DNA of 64,000 nt from Acidimicrobiales bacterium (lineage in GTDB: Bacteria; Actinomycetota; Acidimicrobiia; Acidimicrobiales; SKKL01). A program made the position numbers and the translations under genes. How positions within the stretch are numbered: the first letter of the stretch is position 1; every line of letters starts with the position of its first letter. Of this stretch, positions 1 through 6,709 are shown piece after piece. Where the stretch lies: assembly GCA_034521975.1 (NCBI GenBank), contig JAXHLR010000003.1:248001-312000 (forward strand). The letters run 5' to 3'. The notes below the pieces were generated by a model that saw only the letters and a list, made by a program, of their open reading frames with translations, was not told the origin of the DNA and did not search any database.

Positions 1-152
1 GGCTTGAGACCCTCGGGGTCGGTGGGATCGTCATCGGGCGCCTTCGCCGTGAACCCCACGAATGCCGCGACCGCTGTCGCACCTGGCGACAGCGACTGGG
101 ATCCGGAGGGCACCTCTTCGACGTAGACACCGGGCGACAGGTAGGTGGGCAC
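1..152 (-). CDS. contractile tail sheath protein, N-terminal part (runs off left edge)
   Basis: Only about the first 50 codons are present. The protein opens VPTYLSPGVYVEEVPSGSQS and continues into a TAVAAFVGFT segment, the N-terminal signature of phage-type sheath proteins in myophages, R-type bacteriocins and extracellular contractile injection systems. The sheath polymerises around the inner tube and contracts to drive it through a target envelope. An ATG two codons upstream (158) sits only one nucleotide after AAGGAG, whereas the GTG at 152 has a normal 7-nt spacing and gives the usual PTYLSPGVYVEE opening, so GTG is preferred. The DUF4280 gene just upstream on the same strand supports a contractile apparatus. 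Free-standing injection system, tailocin and prophage cannot be separated because the rest lies outside. Confidence 0.85.
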   Translation of the reverse strand, partial: MPTYLSPGVYVEEVPSGSQSLSPGATAVAAFVGFTAKAPDDDPTDPEGLK

Positions 153-158
153 CTGCAT

Positions 159-386
159 ACTCCTTGGTCGGTAACCGGTTGAGGAAGCCGGATCCCCCCT
201 CCACGAAAGGAACGAACCTGCCTCCGAGATGACGTGACACCTTGTTGCAGATCCCGGAGGTTGCCCGCGAGTGCCCGTCGCCCCGGAATATATACCAGTT
301 GCGCCTCCGAGTTCAGGGGACCTTGCCGAGCACGCCCCGAATGAGTCGTTCGGCCTACTCGGTGCGCGCCGTGAGCGGCGGTGCCG
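159..386. other. intergenic region before the sheath gene
   Basis: No gene is apparent in these 228 bases. An AT-rich TATATATT island at 287-294 stands out in otherwise G+C-rich sequence and could be a -10 element for the leftward sheath gene. No convincing -35 element was found, so the promoter call is weak. Confidence 0.3.
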
Positions 387-776
387 CTACTTGATGGTGG
401 TGGTCACCGGACCCGGCTGCAGCACGTCGATCTTGCCGGCCCAGTTGCACATCACCATCGACGAGTCGGTCAGTGCCGGCTTGCCCCCGATGGTGACCAT
501 GGTCGACCCCGGCGTCCACGGCGCGGTGGTGACCGGGACGCACGGCTGGGGGGTGAGCACCCCGAGCGCGGCGCTGGTCGCGGCAGCCACCGCCGGGTTG
601 GCCAGCGACCGGCACATGCCGAACGGCATGATGTTGGTCATCGGGATGTTGTCGGTGATGACCCCGGCCGGCTTCTTCTCGATCGTGGGTCGCATCGGAT
701 CCACGACCATGAACGCACTGGGCGCAACCCCCTGGTTGCAGAGCAGCTGGGCACCCATCGTCACCGGCAGGCTCAT
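387..776 (-). CDS. DUF4280 PAAR-like protein
   Basis: A 129-residue protein starting MSLPVTMGAQLLCNQG. It has the DUF4280 layout: a short N-terminal strand with an early Cys, a P-x-x-x-GxI-TDN-P--NI-PFGMC segment in the middle, and a final TIGGKPALTDSSMVMCNWAG segment. DUF4280 proteins resemble PAAR proteins, which sharpen the spike tip of type VI and other contractile systems and can carry effectors. The ATG at 776 is chosen because GGGAGG lies 7 nt upstream; a longer frame to 845 adds only low-quality sequence. It is followed on the same strand by the sheath gene, so the two probably belong to one locus extending left. It could be a spike component or an effector adaptor. Confidence 0.8.
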   Translation of the reverse strand: MSLPVTMGAQLLCNQGVAPSAFMVVDPMRPTIEKKPAGVITDNIPMTNIMPFGMCRSLANPAVAAATSAALGVLTPQPCVPVTTAPWTPGSTMVTIGGKPALTDSSMVMCNWAGKIDVLQPGPVTTTIK

Positions 777-852
777 CGCCGACCTCCCATCAGACTGCGA
801 CTCTTCGCCGACGCTACTGGTCGCGGTCGCGGCGTGGCGGGACAACCCCGGA

Positions 853-1332
853 TCACGACGACGAACCCTCGACCGAGCCCTCCAGGGTCTGGCCCGCCCC
901 CACCGCCATGCACACCACGGTGCGGTCGTCGTCCTCCTGCCACCCGCGGATCGAAGGGATCATGTAGGTGTAGTACAGGGTCGAGTCGGCCAGGTCGACG
1001 CCCACGTAGTCGGCGAACCGGCTGATGCACTCGAGCTCGGCCCGGTCCGACAGCTCGCGCTCGCCGGGATAGGCATCGATGTCGTCGACGTCGACCAGCG
1101 CGTACACCTCGCCCTGGTGCGGCTGGTCGCAGGGCACCACGGGCAAGGTCTCGTTCGCCGCCTCGAGCGACTCGTCGAGCACCACGCAGTCGCCCTCCAC
1201 CAGGTCGAACACCGAGAGGTCGCCTGCGCTGGTGAGGCGACCATCCTCGTCCCGGTCGGGTTCGTCGTTGCTGCATGCTGCCGCCATCAGCACCAGCGCG
1301 GCCAGGGCGAGTACGAGACGGCGGGTGTGCAC
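853..1332 (-). CDS. lipoprotein with septum-formation-like domain
   Basis: A 159-residue predicted lipoprotein. The signal peptide (residues 1-19) ends in a LMAAAC lipobox with Cys20. The mature part has the pattern V-EGDCVVLD ... PVVPCDQPHQGEVYALVDV ... LECISRF, matching the actinobacterial 'septum formation' domain, an extracytoplasmic domain of poorly known role with conserved cysteines and a PH-GEVYA core. It is one of a minus-strand run of small envelope genes (1352-1558 and 1793-2590 upstream). Membrane anchoring outside the cell is well supported by the lipobox. A direct role in cell division is not shown by sequence. Confidence 0.7.
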   Translation of the reverse strand: MHTRRLVLALAALVLMAAACSNDEPDRDEDGRLTSAGDLSVFDLVEGDCVVLDESLEAANETLPVVPCDQPHQGEVYALVDVDDIDAYPGERELSDRAELECISRFADYVGVDLADSTLYYTYMIPSIRGWQEDDDRTVVCMAVGAGQTLEGSVEGSSS

Positions 1333-1351
1333 AGGCGGCGAGGGTAGTTGA

Positions 1352-1558
1352 TCAGCCCACCAGCAACGAGGCCAGGGCCCACACCGCGGCGACCGCGCCG
1401 ATCAGCGCGTAGGCGACGGTGCGCAGCACCGGTGCCCGCTCGAGATCGCCCTCCTGTCGCTCCTGTGGCGGGCGGACGAGGGCCATGACGTTGCCGACCA
1501 GCAGCGCGGCGCCGAGTGCCAGCAGGATCCACTCGAGGAGGTCGTCGCCGAGAAGCAT
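1352..1558 (-). CDS. small two-helix membrane protein
   Basis: A 68-residue protein with two hydrophobic segments (about 9-27 and 46-67) joined by a charged loop containing PPQERQEGDLERAP. The first segment is LEWILLALGAALLVGNVMAL. I recognise no family. The ATG start and the 19-nt gap to the downstream lipoprotein suggest co-transcription. The loop is expected on the cytoplasmic side from its positive charge, though it is short. Confidence 0.55.
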   Translation of the reverse strand: MLLGDDLLEWILLALGAALLVGNVMALVRPPQERQEGDLERAPVLRTVAYALIGAVAAVWALASLLVG

Positions 1559-1669
1559 CGGCGACGACGATACCGGTGACGAGGAAGAGGGCCGCGCTCA
1601 AGTCGTCGGGGTCACGGGCCGAAGACACCGGTGTCGGTGGATTCGCCCCCACCGGCGCAAGTGGGAAGC

Positions 1670-1744
1670 GGGACGGAGGCCGACTCCTCCGCATGCATCG
1701 CCACCGGCCTCACGGCCGGCAGTCCAGTGAGCGGCCTCCGTCCC
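1670..1744. terminator. nested hairpin, possible terminator of the 1793-2590 gene
   Basis: A perfect 13-bp inverted repeat, GGGACGGAGGCCG at 1670-1682 with CGGCCTCCGTCCC at 1732-1744, encloses a second perfect hairpin CCGGCC-TCAC-GGCCGG at 1704-1719. It lies in the 234-nt gap just downstream of a minus-strand gene. There is no T-run, so intrinsic termination is plausible but unproven; an attenuator or protein site is possible. Confidence 0.45.
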
Positions 1745-1792
1745 CTCCCATCCGACGAGCCCCCGCCCACCCGACGGGAGGACATCGCGACC

Positions 1793-2590
1793 TCACTCCT
1801 CGCCGGGCGACGGTGGCACCTCGTAGCTGCCCGTCACCACGGCCTCGAGATCGTCGTCGGTGACCGTCGAGGTCACCGACAGCAGCTCCACCGTGTCGGT
1901 CCCCGCGTCGCGCTCGACCTGGATCTCGCTCGGCGCGCCGGACTCCGGGTCGAAGCAGAAGCGGGCCTGGCGACCGTAGGGCGGGGCGTGCATCCCACGC
2001 GCCAGTCGCAGCTCGAAGCAGTCGCCGTCGCGGCTCACCAGGTAGAGCGGCTGGTCGCCCTCCACGTAGGTCCACATCGCCGCGACCTCCTCGTCGACCA
2101 AGGCCGCGTAGTCGTCCTCGTCGAACCCGGTGTCGAGCTCGCGGCACGTCACCTCGTCCTCGGCCAGCTCGTCGCACTCGTAGCGGACGCCACCCACCTC
2201 GCCGCTGAGGGTCCGACCGCTGCTCAGCACCCGGTCGGGCGGCCGCTGGGCCAACACCCGGGTCTGGTGGGACTCGGCTCCGACGTCGGTGACGCGGTGC
2301 CAGGCCGAGACGGCCAGGTAGGTCTCGCGCCGGCTTCGCTCCCACGCCGCGACGAACGACTCGGCGGCTTCGGGCGACGCGGCCGCGATCTCGGGTCGCG
2401 AGACCAGGGCAGGCACCGGAGCGGTCCGATCCGGTGGCGTCTGCAGCCACCACGCGGCGAGGGTCCCGGCCACCACACCCGCCAGCACGCCCACCGCGAT
2501 CAGGACAAAGGTGCGCTCGCCGTCGCCTCCGCCGTGGTCGTCGCCCTCGTCGCCCTCGTCGCCCTCGTCGGCCGCAACCGGGTCGGTCAT
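1793..2590 (-). CDS. membrane-anchored protein of unknown function
   Basis: A 265-residue protein with a short acidic cytoplasmic N-terminus (repeated DEGDEGDE), one membrane helix (about 27-47, VLIAVGVLAGVVAGTLAAWW) and an extracytoplasmic domain with four cysteines in two pairs (YECDEL ... VTCREL; GDCFEL ... ARFCFD), which may form disulfides. Mid-domain text such as TYVEGDQPLYLVSRDGD suggests a beta-rich fold. I recognise no named family. The ATG at 2590 is used; a GTG two codons upstream is possible. A TATGGT element at 2599-2604 suggests a leaderless or near-leaderless transcript. It is transcribed divergently from the hydrolase at 2647. Confidence 0.55.
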   Translation of the reverse strand: MTDPVAADEGDEGDEGDDHGGGDGERTFVLIAVGVLAGVVAGTLAAWWLQTPPDRTAPVPALVSRPEIAAASPEAAESFVAAWERSRRETYLAVSAWHRVTDVGAESHQTRVLAQRPPDRVLSSGRTLSGEVGGVRYECDELAEDEVTCRELDTGFDEDDYAALVDEEVAAMWTYVEGDQPLYLVSRDGDCFELRLARGMHAPPYGRQARFCFDPESGAPSEIQVERDAGTDTVELLSVTSTVTDDDLEAVVTGSYEVPPSPGEE

Positions 2591-2606
2591 CGTCACCGAC
2601 CATAGT

Positions 2607-2620
2607 GGTGGTCAACCACC
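2607..2620. promoter_or_regulatory. inverted repeat in divergent promoter region
   Basis: GGTGGT-CA-ACCACC, with 6-bp perfect arms, lies between the divergent genes starting at 2590 and 2647 and beside the TATGGT element. It could be an operator for one or both genes; no regulator can be assigned. Confidence 0.3.
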
Positions 2621-2646
2621 GCCGACGGTCAGCCAGGAGGAAGCAG

Positions 2647-3522
2647 ATGCCAACCACGACCAACGGTGCGGTCGAGCTCTACTACGAGTCCTTCGGTGAC
2701 CCGGACGATCCGACGCTGTTGCTCATCAACGGGTTGGGGAGCCAGTGCATTCGCTACCGCGTCGAGTGGTGCGAACGGTTCGTCGCCGCCGGGTTCCACG
2801 TCGTCCGCTTCGACAACCGCGACGTGGGGCTGTCGACCAAGTTCGAGGGCGTCATCCCGGACCTGCGAGCGGTGCGGGCGGCAGTGGCCGCCGGCGACGA
2901 GCCACCGGTTCCCTACACCCTGAGCGACATGGCCGCCGACGCGCTGGCGGTGCTCGACGCGTGCGGGGTCGACCGCGCCCACGTGATGGGGCTCTCGATG
3001 GGAGGGATGATCGCCCAGACCCTGGCGATCGAGCACCCCGATCGGCTGCTGTCGCTCACCTCGGTCATGTCGACCACCGGAGATCCCGAGGTCGGTCGGG
3101 CGACACCCGAGGCCAACGCGCTGTTGATGACCCCCGCCCAGCCCGGACCCGACGGTGCCGTCGCCCGAGCCATCGAGGCCGCCCACACCTACGGGTCACC
3201 CGACCACATCGATCACGACCGTCTCGCTGCGGCCGCCGTCGAGGACTACCAGCGGTGCTTCCACCCCGAAGGCGTCGCCCGTCAGCTGGCCGCGGCGAAC
3301 GCCTCGGGCAGCCGCAGCGACGCCTTGCGCTCGGTGCAGGTGCCAACGTTGGTCATCCACGGGGACCGCGACCGGCTCATCGACCCGAGCGGCGGCCGCC
3401 GCACCGCCGAGGTGATCCCCGGGGCCCGATTCGAGCTGATCGAAGGGATGGGCCACGACTACCCCCCGGCCTTCTGGGATCACATCGTCGAGCTGGTGGC
3501 GACCCATGCGGGCCTCAGGTGA
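2647..3522 (+). CDS. alpha/beta hydrolase
   Basis: A 291-residue protein with a complete alpha/beta-hydrolase fold. The nucleophile elbow is GLSMGG (115-120, Ser117), the acid is the second Asp of HGDRDRL (about Asp242) and the catalytic His is in MGHDYP (His270). The early LLINGLGSQC supplies the oxyanion-hole strand and turn. ATG at 2647 is preceded by AGGAGG six nucleotides away, which decides the start over longer in-frame alternatives. Such proteins hydrolyse esters, lactones or related bonds, and the substrate cannot be predicted. The gene is monocistronic, with its end 6 nt from the convergent csoR-type gene. Confidence 0.85.
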   Translation: MPTTTNGAVELYYESFGDPDDPTLLLINGLGSQCIRYRVEWCERFVAAGFHVVRFDNRDVGLSTKFEGVIPDLRAVRAAVAAGDEPPVPYTLSDMAADALAVLDACGVDRAHVMGLSMGGMIAQTLAIEHPDRLLSLTSVMSTTGDPEVGRATPEANALLMTPAQPGPDGAVARAIEAAHTYGSPDHIDHDRLAAAAVEDYQRCFHPEGVARQLAAANASGSRSDALRSVQVPTLVIHGDRDRLIDPSGGRRTAEVIPGARFELIEGMGHDYPPAFWDHIVELVATHAGLR

Positions 3523-3528
3523 GCGGCA

Positions 3529-3834
3529 TCAGCTGAGCTTGAGGAACAGCTTCTCCATGGCGTCGACGTCCAGGCGGTCCCCGTGGGCGGAGTCGTCGCC
3601 GGAGTCGTCGCCGTCGAGCTCGGACTCCCCATCGGCGACCACGCAGTGCCGCATGCCCGCGGCGACGAGCCGGTAGCTCACCCGATCGAGCGCGGCCTTG
3701 GCCGCCGCGAGCTGGGTGACCACCGACTGGCAGTCCTGTCCCTCGTCGAGCATCCGCTGGATGCCACGGACCTGACCCTCGAGCCGGCTGAGGCGGAGGC
3801 GGACGTCATCGGCCACATCGTCAGGGAACTTCAT
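3529..3834 (-). CDS. CsoR/CstR-family transcriptional repressor
   Basis: A 101-residue protein of the DUF156 (CsoR/RcnR/CstR/FrmR) family: RLSRLEGQVRGIQRMLDEGQ followed by DCQSVVTQLAAAKAALDRV and an acidic tail. Family members are all-helical tetramers that leave DNA on binding Cu(I), Ni/Co, formaldehyde or persulfides. The two cysteines are kept (Cys35, Cys64; spacing 29), but the copper ligand His expected at position 60 is Gly (AAGMRHC). That argues against Cu(I) sensing and fits the two-Cys persulfide sensor CstR better, although His63 might substitute. The ATG at 3834 lies inside a palindrome (see operator), suggesting autoregulation. No copper ATPase or sulfurtransferase gene lies alongside. 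Confidence 0.8.
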   Translation of the reverse strand: MKFPDDVADDVRLRLSRLEGQVRGIQRMLDEGQDCQSVVTQLAAAKAALDRVSYRLVAAGMRHCVVADGESELDGDDSGDDSAHGDRLDVDAMEKLFLKLS

Positions 3835-3848
3835 ACCCCCTATGGTAC
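3833..3848. promoter_or_regulatory. CsoR-type operator overlapping the csoR-like start
   Basis: ATACCCCCTATGGTAC spans the start codon of the CsoR-family gene. It fits ATACC-N6-GGTAT with one mismatch, the G/C-run palindrome typical of CsoR-family operators. A perfect match occurs upstream of trxB (49789-49804). Autorepression is inferred. Confidence 0.5.
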
Positions 3849-3854
3849 CTCTCC

Positions 3855-4571
3855 TCAGAAGATCGGGAGCGTTCCCACCGCATTGATCGCAGCCAGCTCC
3901 TCGACTCGAAGCGGTTCGGAGAACCAGAACCCCTGGGCCAGCTCGCACCCCAGCTCGACCAGCAGGTCGCGCTGGCCCACGGTCTCCACCCCTTCGGCCA
4001 CCACCGAGAACCCGATCGAACCCCCCAACGCCACCACCGCGGCCACGATCGCCCGGTCGTGGGTGGACTCGTCCTCCAACCCGTCGACGAAGGTGCGGTC
4101 GATCTTCAAGATGTCGGCGACGGCGAACCGCCGGATGTAGTCGAGCGAGGCGTGTCCGGTCCCGAAGTCGTCGATGGCGATCCGCACGCCGAGCACGCTT
4201 ACGACGACGCCGCCGAGGGCCGGGTCATCCAGCTCGTTGGCCAGCATCAGCTCGAGCTCGAGGAACCGTCCGTCGGGGCGGGCCAGGGTCACCTCGACCG
4301 GCCCGTGCCTGCCGGGCTGGGCCAGCACGCCCTCGAAGTACTGACGGTGCAGGTCTCGGTTCTCCTGCTTGGCGAACAGGTCGTAGGCCAACATGTTGAC
4401 CATCTCGTCGGGCTCGCGCCCGAAGATCTCACGGACTCCAGCGCTGATCCACTCGATCCTGCACTCGGCGGACACGATCGCGAAGACGTCCGAGACGACC
4501 TCGAGGATGCGGCTCAGACGCGCCGGATCGGGCTCGGCAGCAGGCGTGGAACGGGAGGAGGAGTCGGTCAT
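3855..4571 (-). CDS. PAS protein with a truncated EAL domain
   Basis: A 238-residue protein. Residues about 18-130 are a PAS sensor domain (EVVSDVFAIVSAECRIEWIS ... REIFGREPDEMV). Then comes only the C-terminal half of an EAL c-di-GMP phosphodiesterase (VRIAIDDFGTGHASLDYIRR, ILKIDRTFVDGL, FSVVAEGVET, LGCELAQGFWFSEP). The N-terminal half with the EAL motif and several metal ligands, and any GGDEF domain, are missing. The join falls at VVVSVLGVRIAIDDFG. DDFGTG and AEGVE remain, but a half domain should not be catalytic. The gene overlaps the upstream manA by ATGA (4568-4571), so translation is coupled. An in-frame internal deletion of a larger signalling protein is the simplest explanation. Confidence 0.75.
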   Translation of the reverse strand: MTDSSSRSTPAAEPDPARLSRILEVVSDVFAIVSAECRIEWISAGVREIFGREPDEMVNMLAYDLFAKQENRDLHRQYFEGVLAQPGRHGPVEVTLARPDGRFLELELMLANELDDPALGGVVVSVLGVRIAIDDFGTGHASLDYIRRFAVADILKIDRTFVDGLEDESTHDRAIVAAVVALGGSIGFSVVAEGVETVGQRDLLVELGCELAQGFWFSEPLRVEELAAINAVGTLPIF

Positions 4572-5440
4572 CCGGCCGTCGGGGGTCCGTAGCGAAGGGC
4601 GACGAACCCGGCGTCGGGGTCCAGCTCGACGGGGCCTGCCGAGGCCGGGACCATCATCGTGTCTCCCTCGGAGAGGGTGAGGCCACCGGCGCGCGCGGTG
4701 CCCGCCACCACGTGCAGTGCCGTCCACCGGTGTCCCGGTTCGACGGTGACCGGCCCCGACGCGTCGATCCGCTCGATGCTGAAGTAGGGGCACTCGACGA
4801 GCCGGGTCACACCATGGGACGACCGCGCCGGTGCCCGAGTCTCGGGAGCGGGAGCGAGGTCGGCACAGCCGAGCCCCTCGTCGAGGTGCAGCTCGCGGCC
4901 GGTCCGGCCCCAGTCGAAGAGCCGGTAGGTGGTGTCGGAGGACTGCTGGAGCTCGAAGAGGGTGAGGCCGCCGCCGATGGCGTGCACGGTTCCGGCTGGG
5001 ACGAACACGGCATCGCCGACCGCGAGCTCCCGGAACGCCAGCAGGTCGGCGAGCGAACCGTCCAGCGCGGCGGAGCGGACCACCTCGGGATCGGGGGCGT
5101 CGGCGAAGCCGAGGTAGACGCCGGCGCCGGGTTCGGCGTCAAGCACCACCCACGCCTCGGTCTTGGGGTCGCCGGTGCGTGGATGGACCTGGACCGACAG
5201 CCTGGCCGCACAGTCGAGCCGCTTGGCCAGCAGGTCGATGGGACCCCCGAAGTCGGCGGGACGCTCGGCCACGACCTCGGCCAGCGACCGGCCCCGATGG
5301 GGACCGCTGGCGACCACCGAGTGGCCGTTCGGGTGCACCGACAGGTCCCAGGCCTCGCCGATCCCGGCCCCGAAGCGGTCGCCACCCCACACCCGTTCGG
5401 CCAGGTGCGGTGACAGCAAGAAGGGGGCGGTCGACGACAC
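4568..5440 (-). CDS. manA: mannose-6-phosphate isomerase, class I
   Basis: A 290-residue short-form phosphomannose isomerase interconverting fructose-6-phosphate and mannose-6-phosphate for GDP-mannose supply. Visible features: GEAWDLSVHPNG, the metal-binding QVHP of LSVQVHPRTGDPKTEAW, VYLGF, VPAGTVHAIGGGLTLFELQQ and SSDTTYRLFDWGR, in family order. The start is GTG at 5440: a TACGAT -10-like element (5447-5452) ends 6 nt before it and no ribosome-binding site is visible, which points to a leaderless transcript. The downstream PAS-EAL gene overlaps by ATGA. The divergent HD-hydrolase gene begins 50 bp away. Confidence 0.9.
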   Translation of the reverse strand: MSSTAPFLLSPHLAERVWGGDRFGAGIGEAWDLSVHPNGHSVVASGPHRGRSLAEVVAERPADFGGPIDLLAKRLDCAARLSVQVHPRTGDPKTEAWVVLDAEPGAGVYLGFADAPDPEVVRSAALDGSLADLLAFRELAVGDAVFVPAGTVHAIGGGLTLFELQQSSDTTYRLFDWGRTGRELHLDEGLGCADLAPAPETRAPARSSHGVTRLVECPYFSIERIDASGPVTVEPGHRWTALHVVAGTARAGGLTLSEGDTMMVPASAGPVELDPDAGFVALRYGPPTAG

Positions 5441-5490
5441 GCCGCCATCGTAGGGGGACGATCCGGCACCGGATCGACCATCCTGGTCCC

Positions 5491-6192
5491 ATGAGCTCGT
5501 TTGCGGAGGCACCTCGCCACGAAGAGGTGCTGGCGCGCCGATGGGGGGAACTGGTCGCCGACCTGGGCGCTTCCACCGAACCGGCCACCGAGATCGGGGC
5601 GGAACTGATCGCCCGCTACGGCGAGCCCCACCGCGCCTACCACGGGCGGGCGCACCTGTTGGCGGTGCTCCACACGGTGGACGAGCTCGCCGACGAACCA
5701 CCCGCACCAGCCACCGTGCGGCTCGCCGCCTGGTACCACGACGCCATCTACCAGGGCAGCGCCGACGACGAGCAGGCCAGCGCCCGCCTCGCCGAGGACC
5801 AGCTGACGGGCATGGAACTGGCACCGGACCGGATCGACCGCGTGGCGACCATGGTGCGGGCAACCGCGCGCCACTTCGACCCCGACGCTGACCACGACCC
5901 GACGACCGCACTGTTGCTCGACGCCGATCTGGCCGTGCTCGGCACCGAGCCCGCCGCCTACGACCTCTATTGCGAGGGCGTCCGGGCCGAGCATCCACAG
6001 GTGGACGACGAGGCCTTCCGGCTCGGGCGGCTGCAGGTGGTGGACGCGCTGCTCGCACGGGACCGGCTCTTTCTCACCACCGCCGGCTTCGAACGCTTCG
6101 AGGCCGCCGCCCGGGCCAACCTGCGGCGCGAGCGCGACCGGCTCATCGGCGAGGAGTCGTCGCCCGGCCAGACACCTGACGAGCGAGGTTGA
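5491..6192 (+). CDS. HD-superfamily metal-dependent hydrolase (COG4339-like)
   Basis: A 233-residue protein with HD-type metal ligands: YHGRAHL (50-56), the HD doublet in AAWYHDAIYQG (83-84), and a later LLLDADLAVLG. This order matches predicted metal-dependent HD phosphohydrolases of the COG4339 group, whose substrates are unknown. ATG at 5491 gives a protein starting directly with family-like helical sequence; no strong ribosome-binding site is visible. The last 50 bp overlap the 3' end of the convergent membrane-protein gene at 6143. Confidence 0.75.
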   Translation: MSSFAEAPRHEEVLARRWGELVADLGASTEPATEIGAELIARYGEPHRAYHGRAHLLAVLHTVDELADEPPAPATVRLAAWYHDAIYQGSADDEQASARLAEDQLTGMELAPDRIDRVATMVRATARHFDPDADHDPTTALLLDADLAVLGTEPAAYDLYCEGVRAEHPQVDDEAFRLGRLQVVDALLARDRLFLTTAGFERFEAAARANLRRERDRLIGEESSPGQTPDERG

Positions 6193-6709
6193 CCGCCGCC
6201 ACCGCGACCACCACCGCGACCACCGCCACGATCGACAGGACGCGGAAGGTGAGTCCCCCCGAGGGCGCCGCCGCGACCACGACGCTGGTGACGAGGGCGA
6301 GCGCCGCCGCTCCCGCCGCCACGGTGGCGACGGTACCGAGCCAGTCGGCGACCACGGTGCGAGTGGATCGGATCACCGGGCGCAGCTCGCACGAGCGCAT
6401 GGCCACCTCGAACACCAGCCACACCAGTGGAACCACCGCGGCCACCCGGAGATCGAACAGCGCATCGGAGTCCGACACCGCGACGACGCTGCCGAGCACG
6501 AGTCCGAGCACCCCGCCGGTGACCAGCGCCGGGAGGCCGGCGACGAGCCCGACCGCCAACGCCACCAGACCGACGGAAGAGACCTGTGCGGTCACGGCGG
6601 CCCCGGCATCGGAGGCAACGGCGAGGTTGACCGCAACGGCGGCGGCCCCGGCAAGGATCGACACCCCGGCAAGGACCACAGGAGGGTTCCGCAGGTGGGA
6701 CCGCTTCAT
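6143..6709 (-). CDS. multi-spanning membrane protein
   Basis: A 188-residue protein rich in Ala and Val with about five hydrophobic helices (for example VVLAGVSILAGAAAVAVNLA, LVALAVGLVAGLPALVTGGV and a C-terminal RVLSIVAVVAVVVAVAAVNL). No named family recognised. It is the last gene of the moxR-DUF58 operon: its ATG overlaps the DUF58 stop (ATGA, 6706-6709). Its C-terminal codons lie antisense to the end of the HD-hydrolase gene. A membrane partner of the MoxR/DUF58 complex is a reasonable inference from position. Confidence 0.6.
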   Translation of the reverse strand: MKRSHLRNPPVVLAGVSILAGAAAVAVNLAVASDAGAAVTAQVSSVGLVALAVGLVAGLPALVTGGVLGLVLGSVVAVSDSDALFDLRVAAVVPLVWLVFEVAMRSCELRPVIRSTRTVVADWLGTVATVAAGAAALALVTSVVVAAAPSGGLTFRVLSIVAVVAVVVAVAAVNLARQVSGRATTPRR

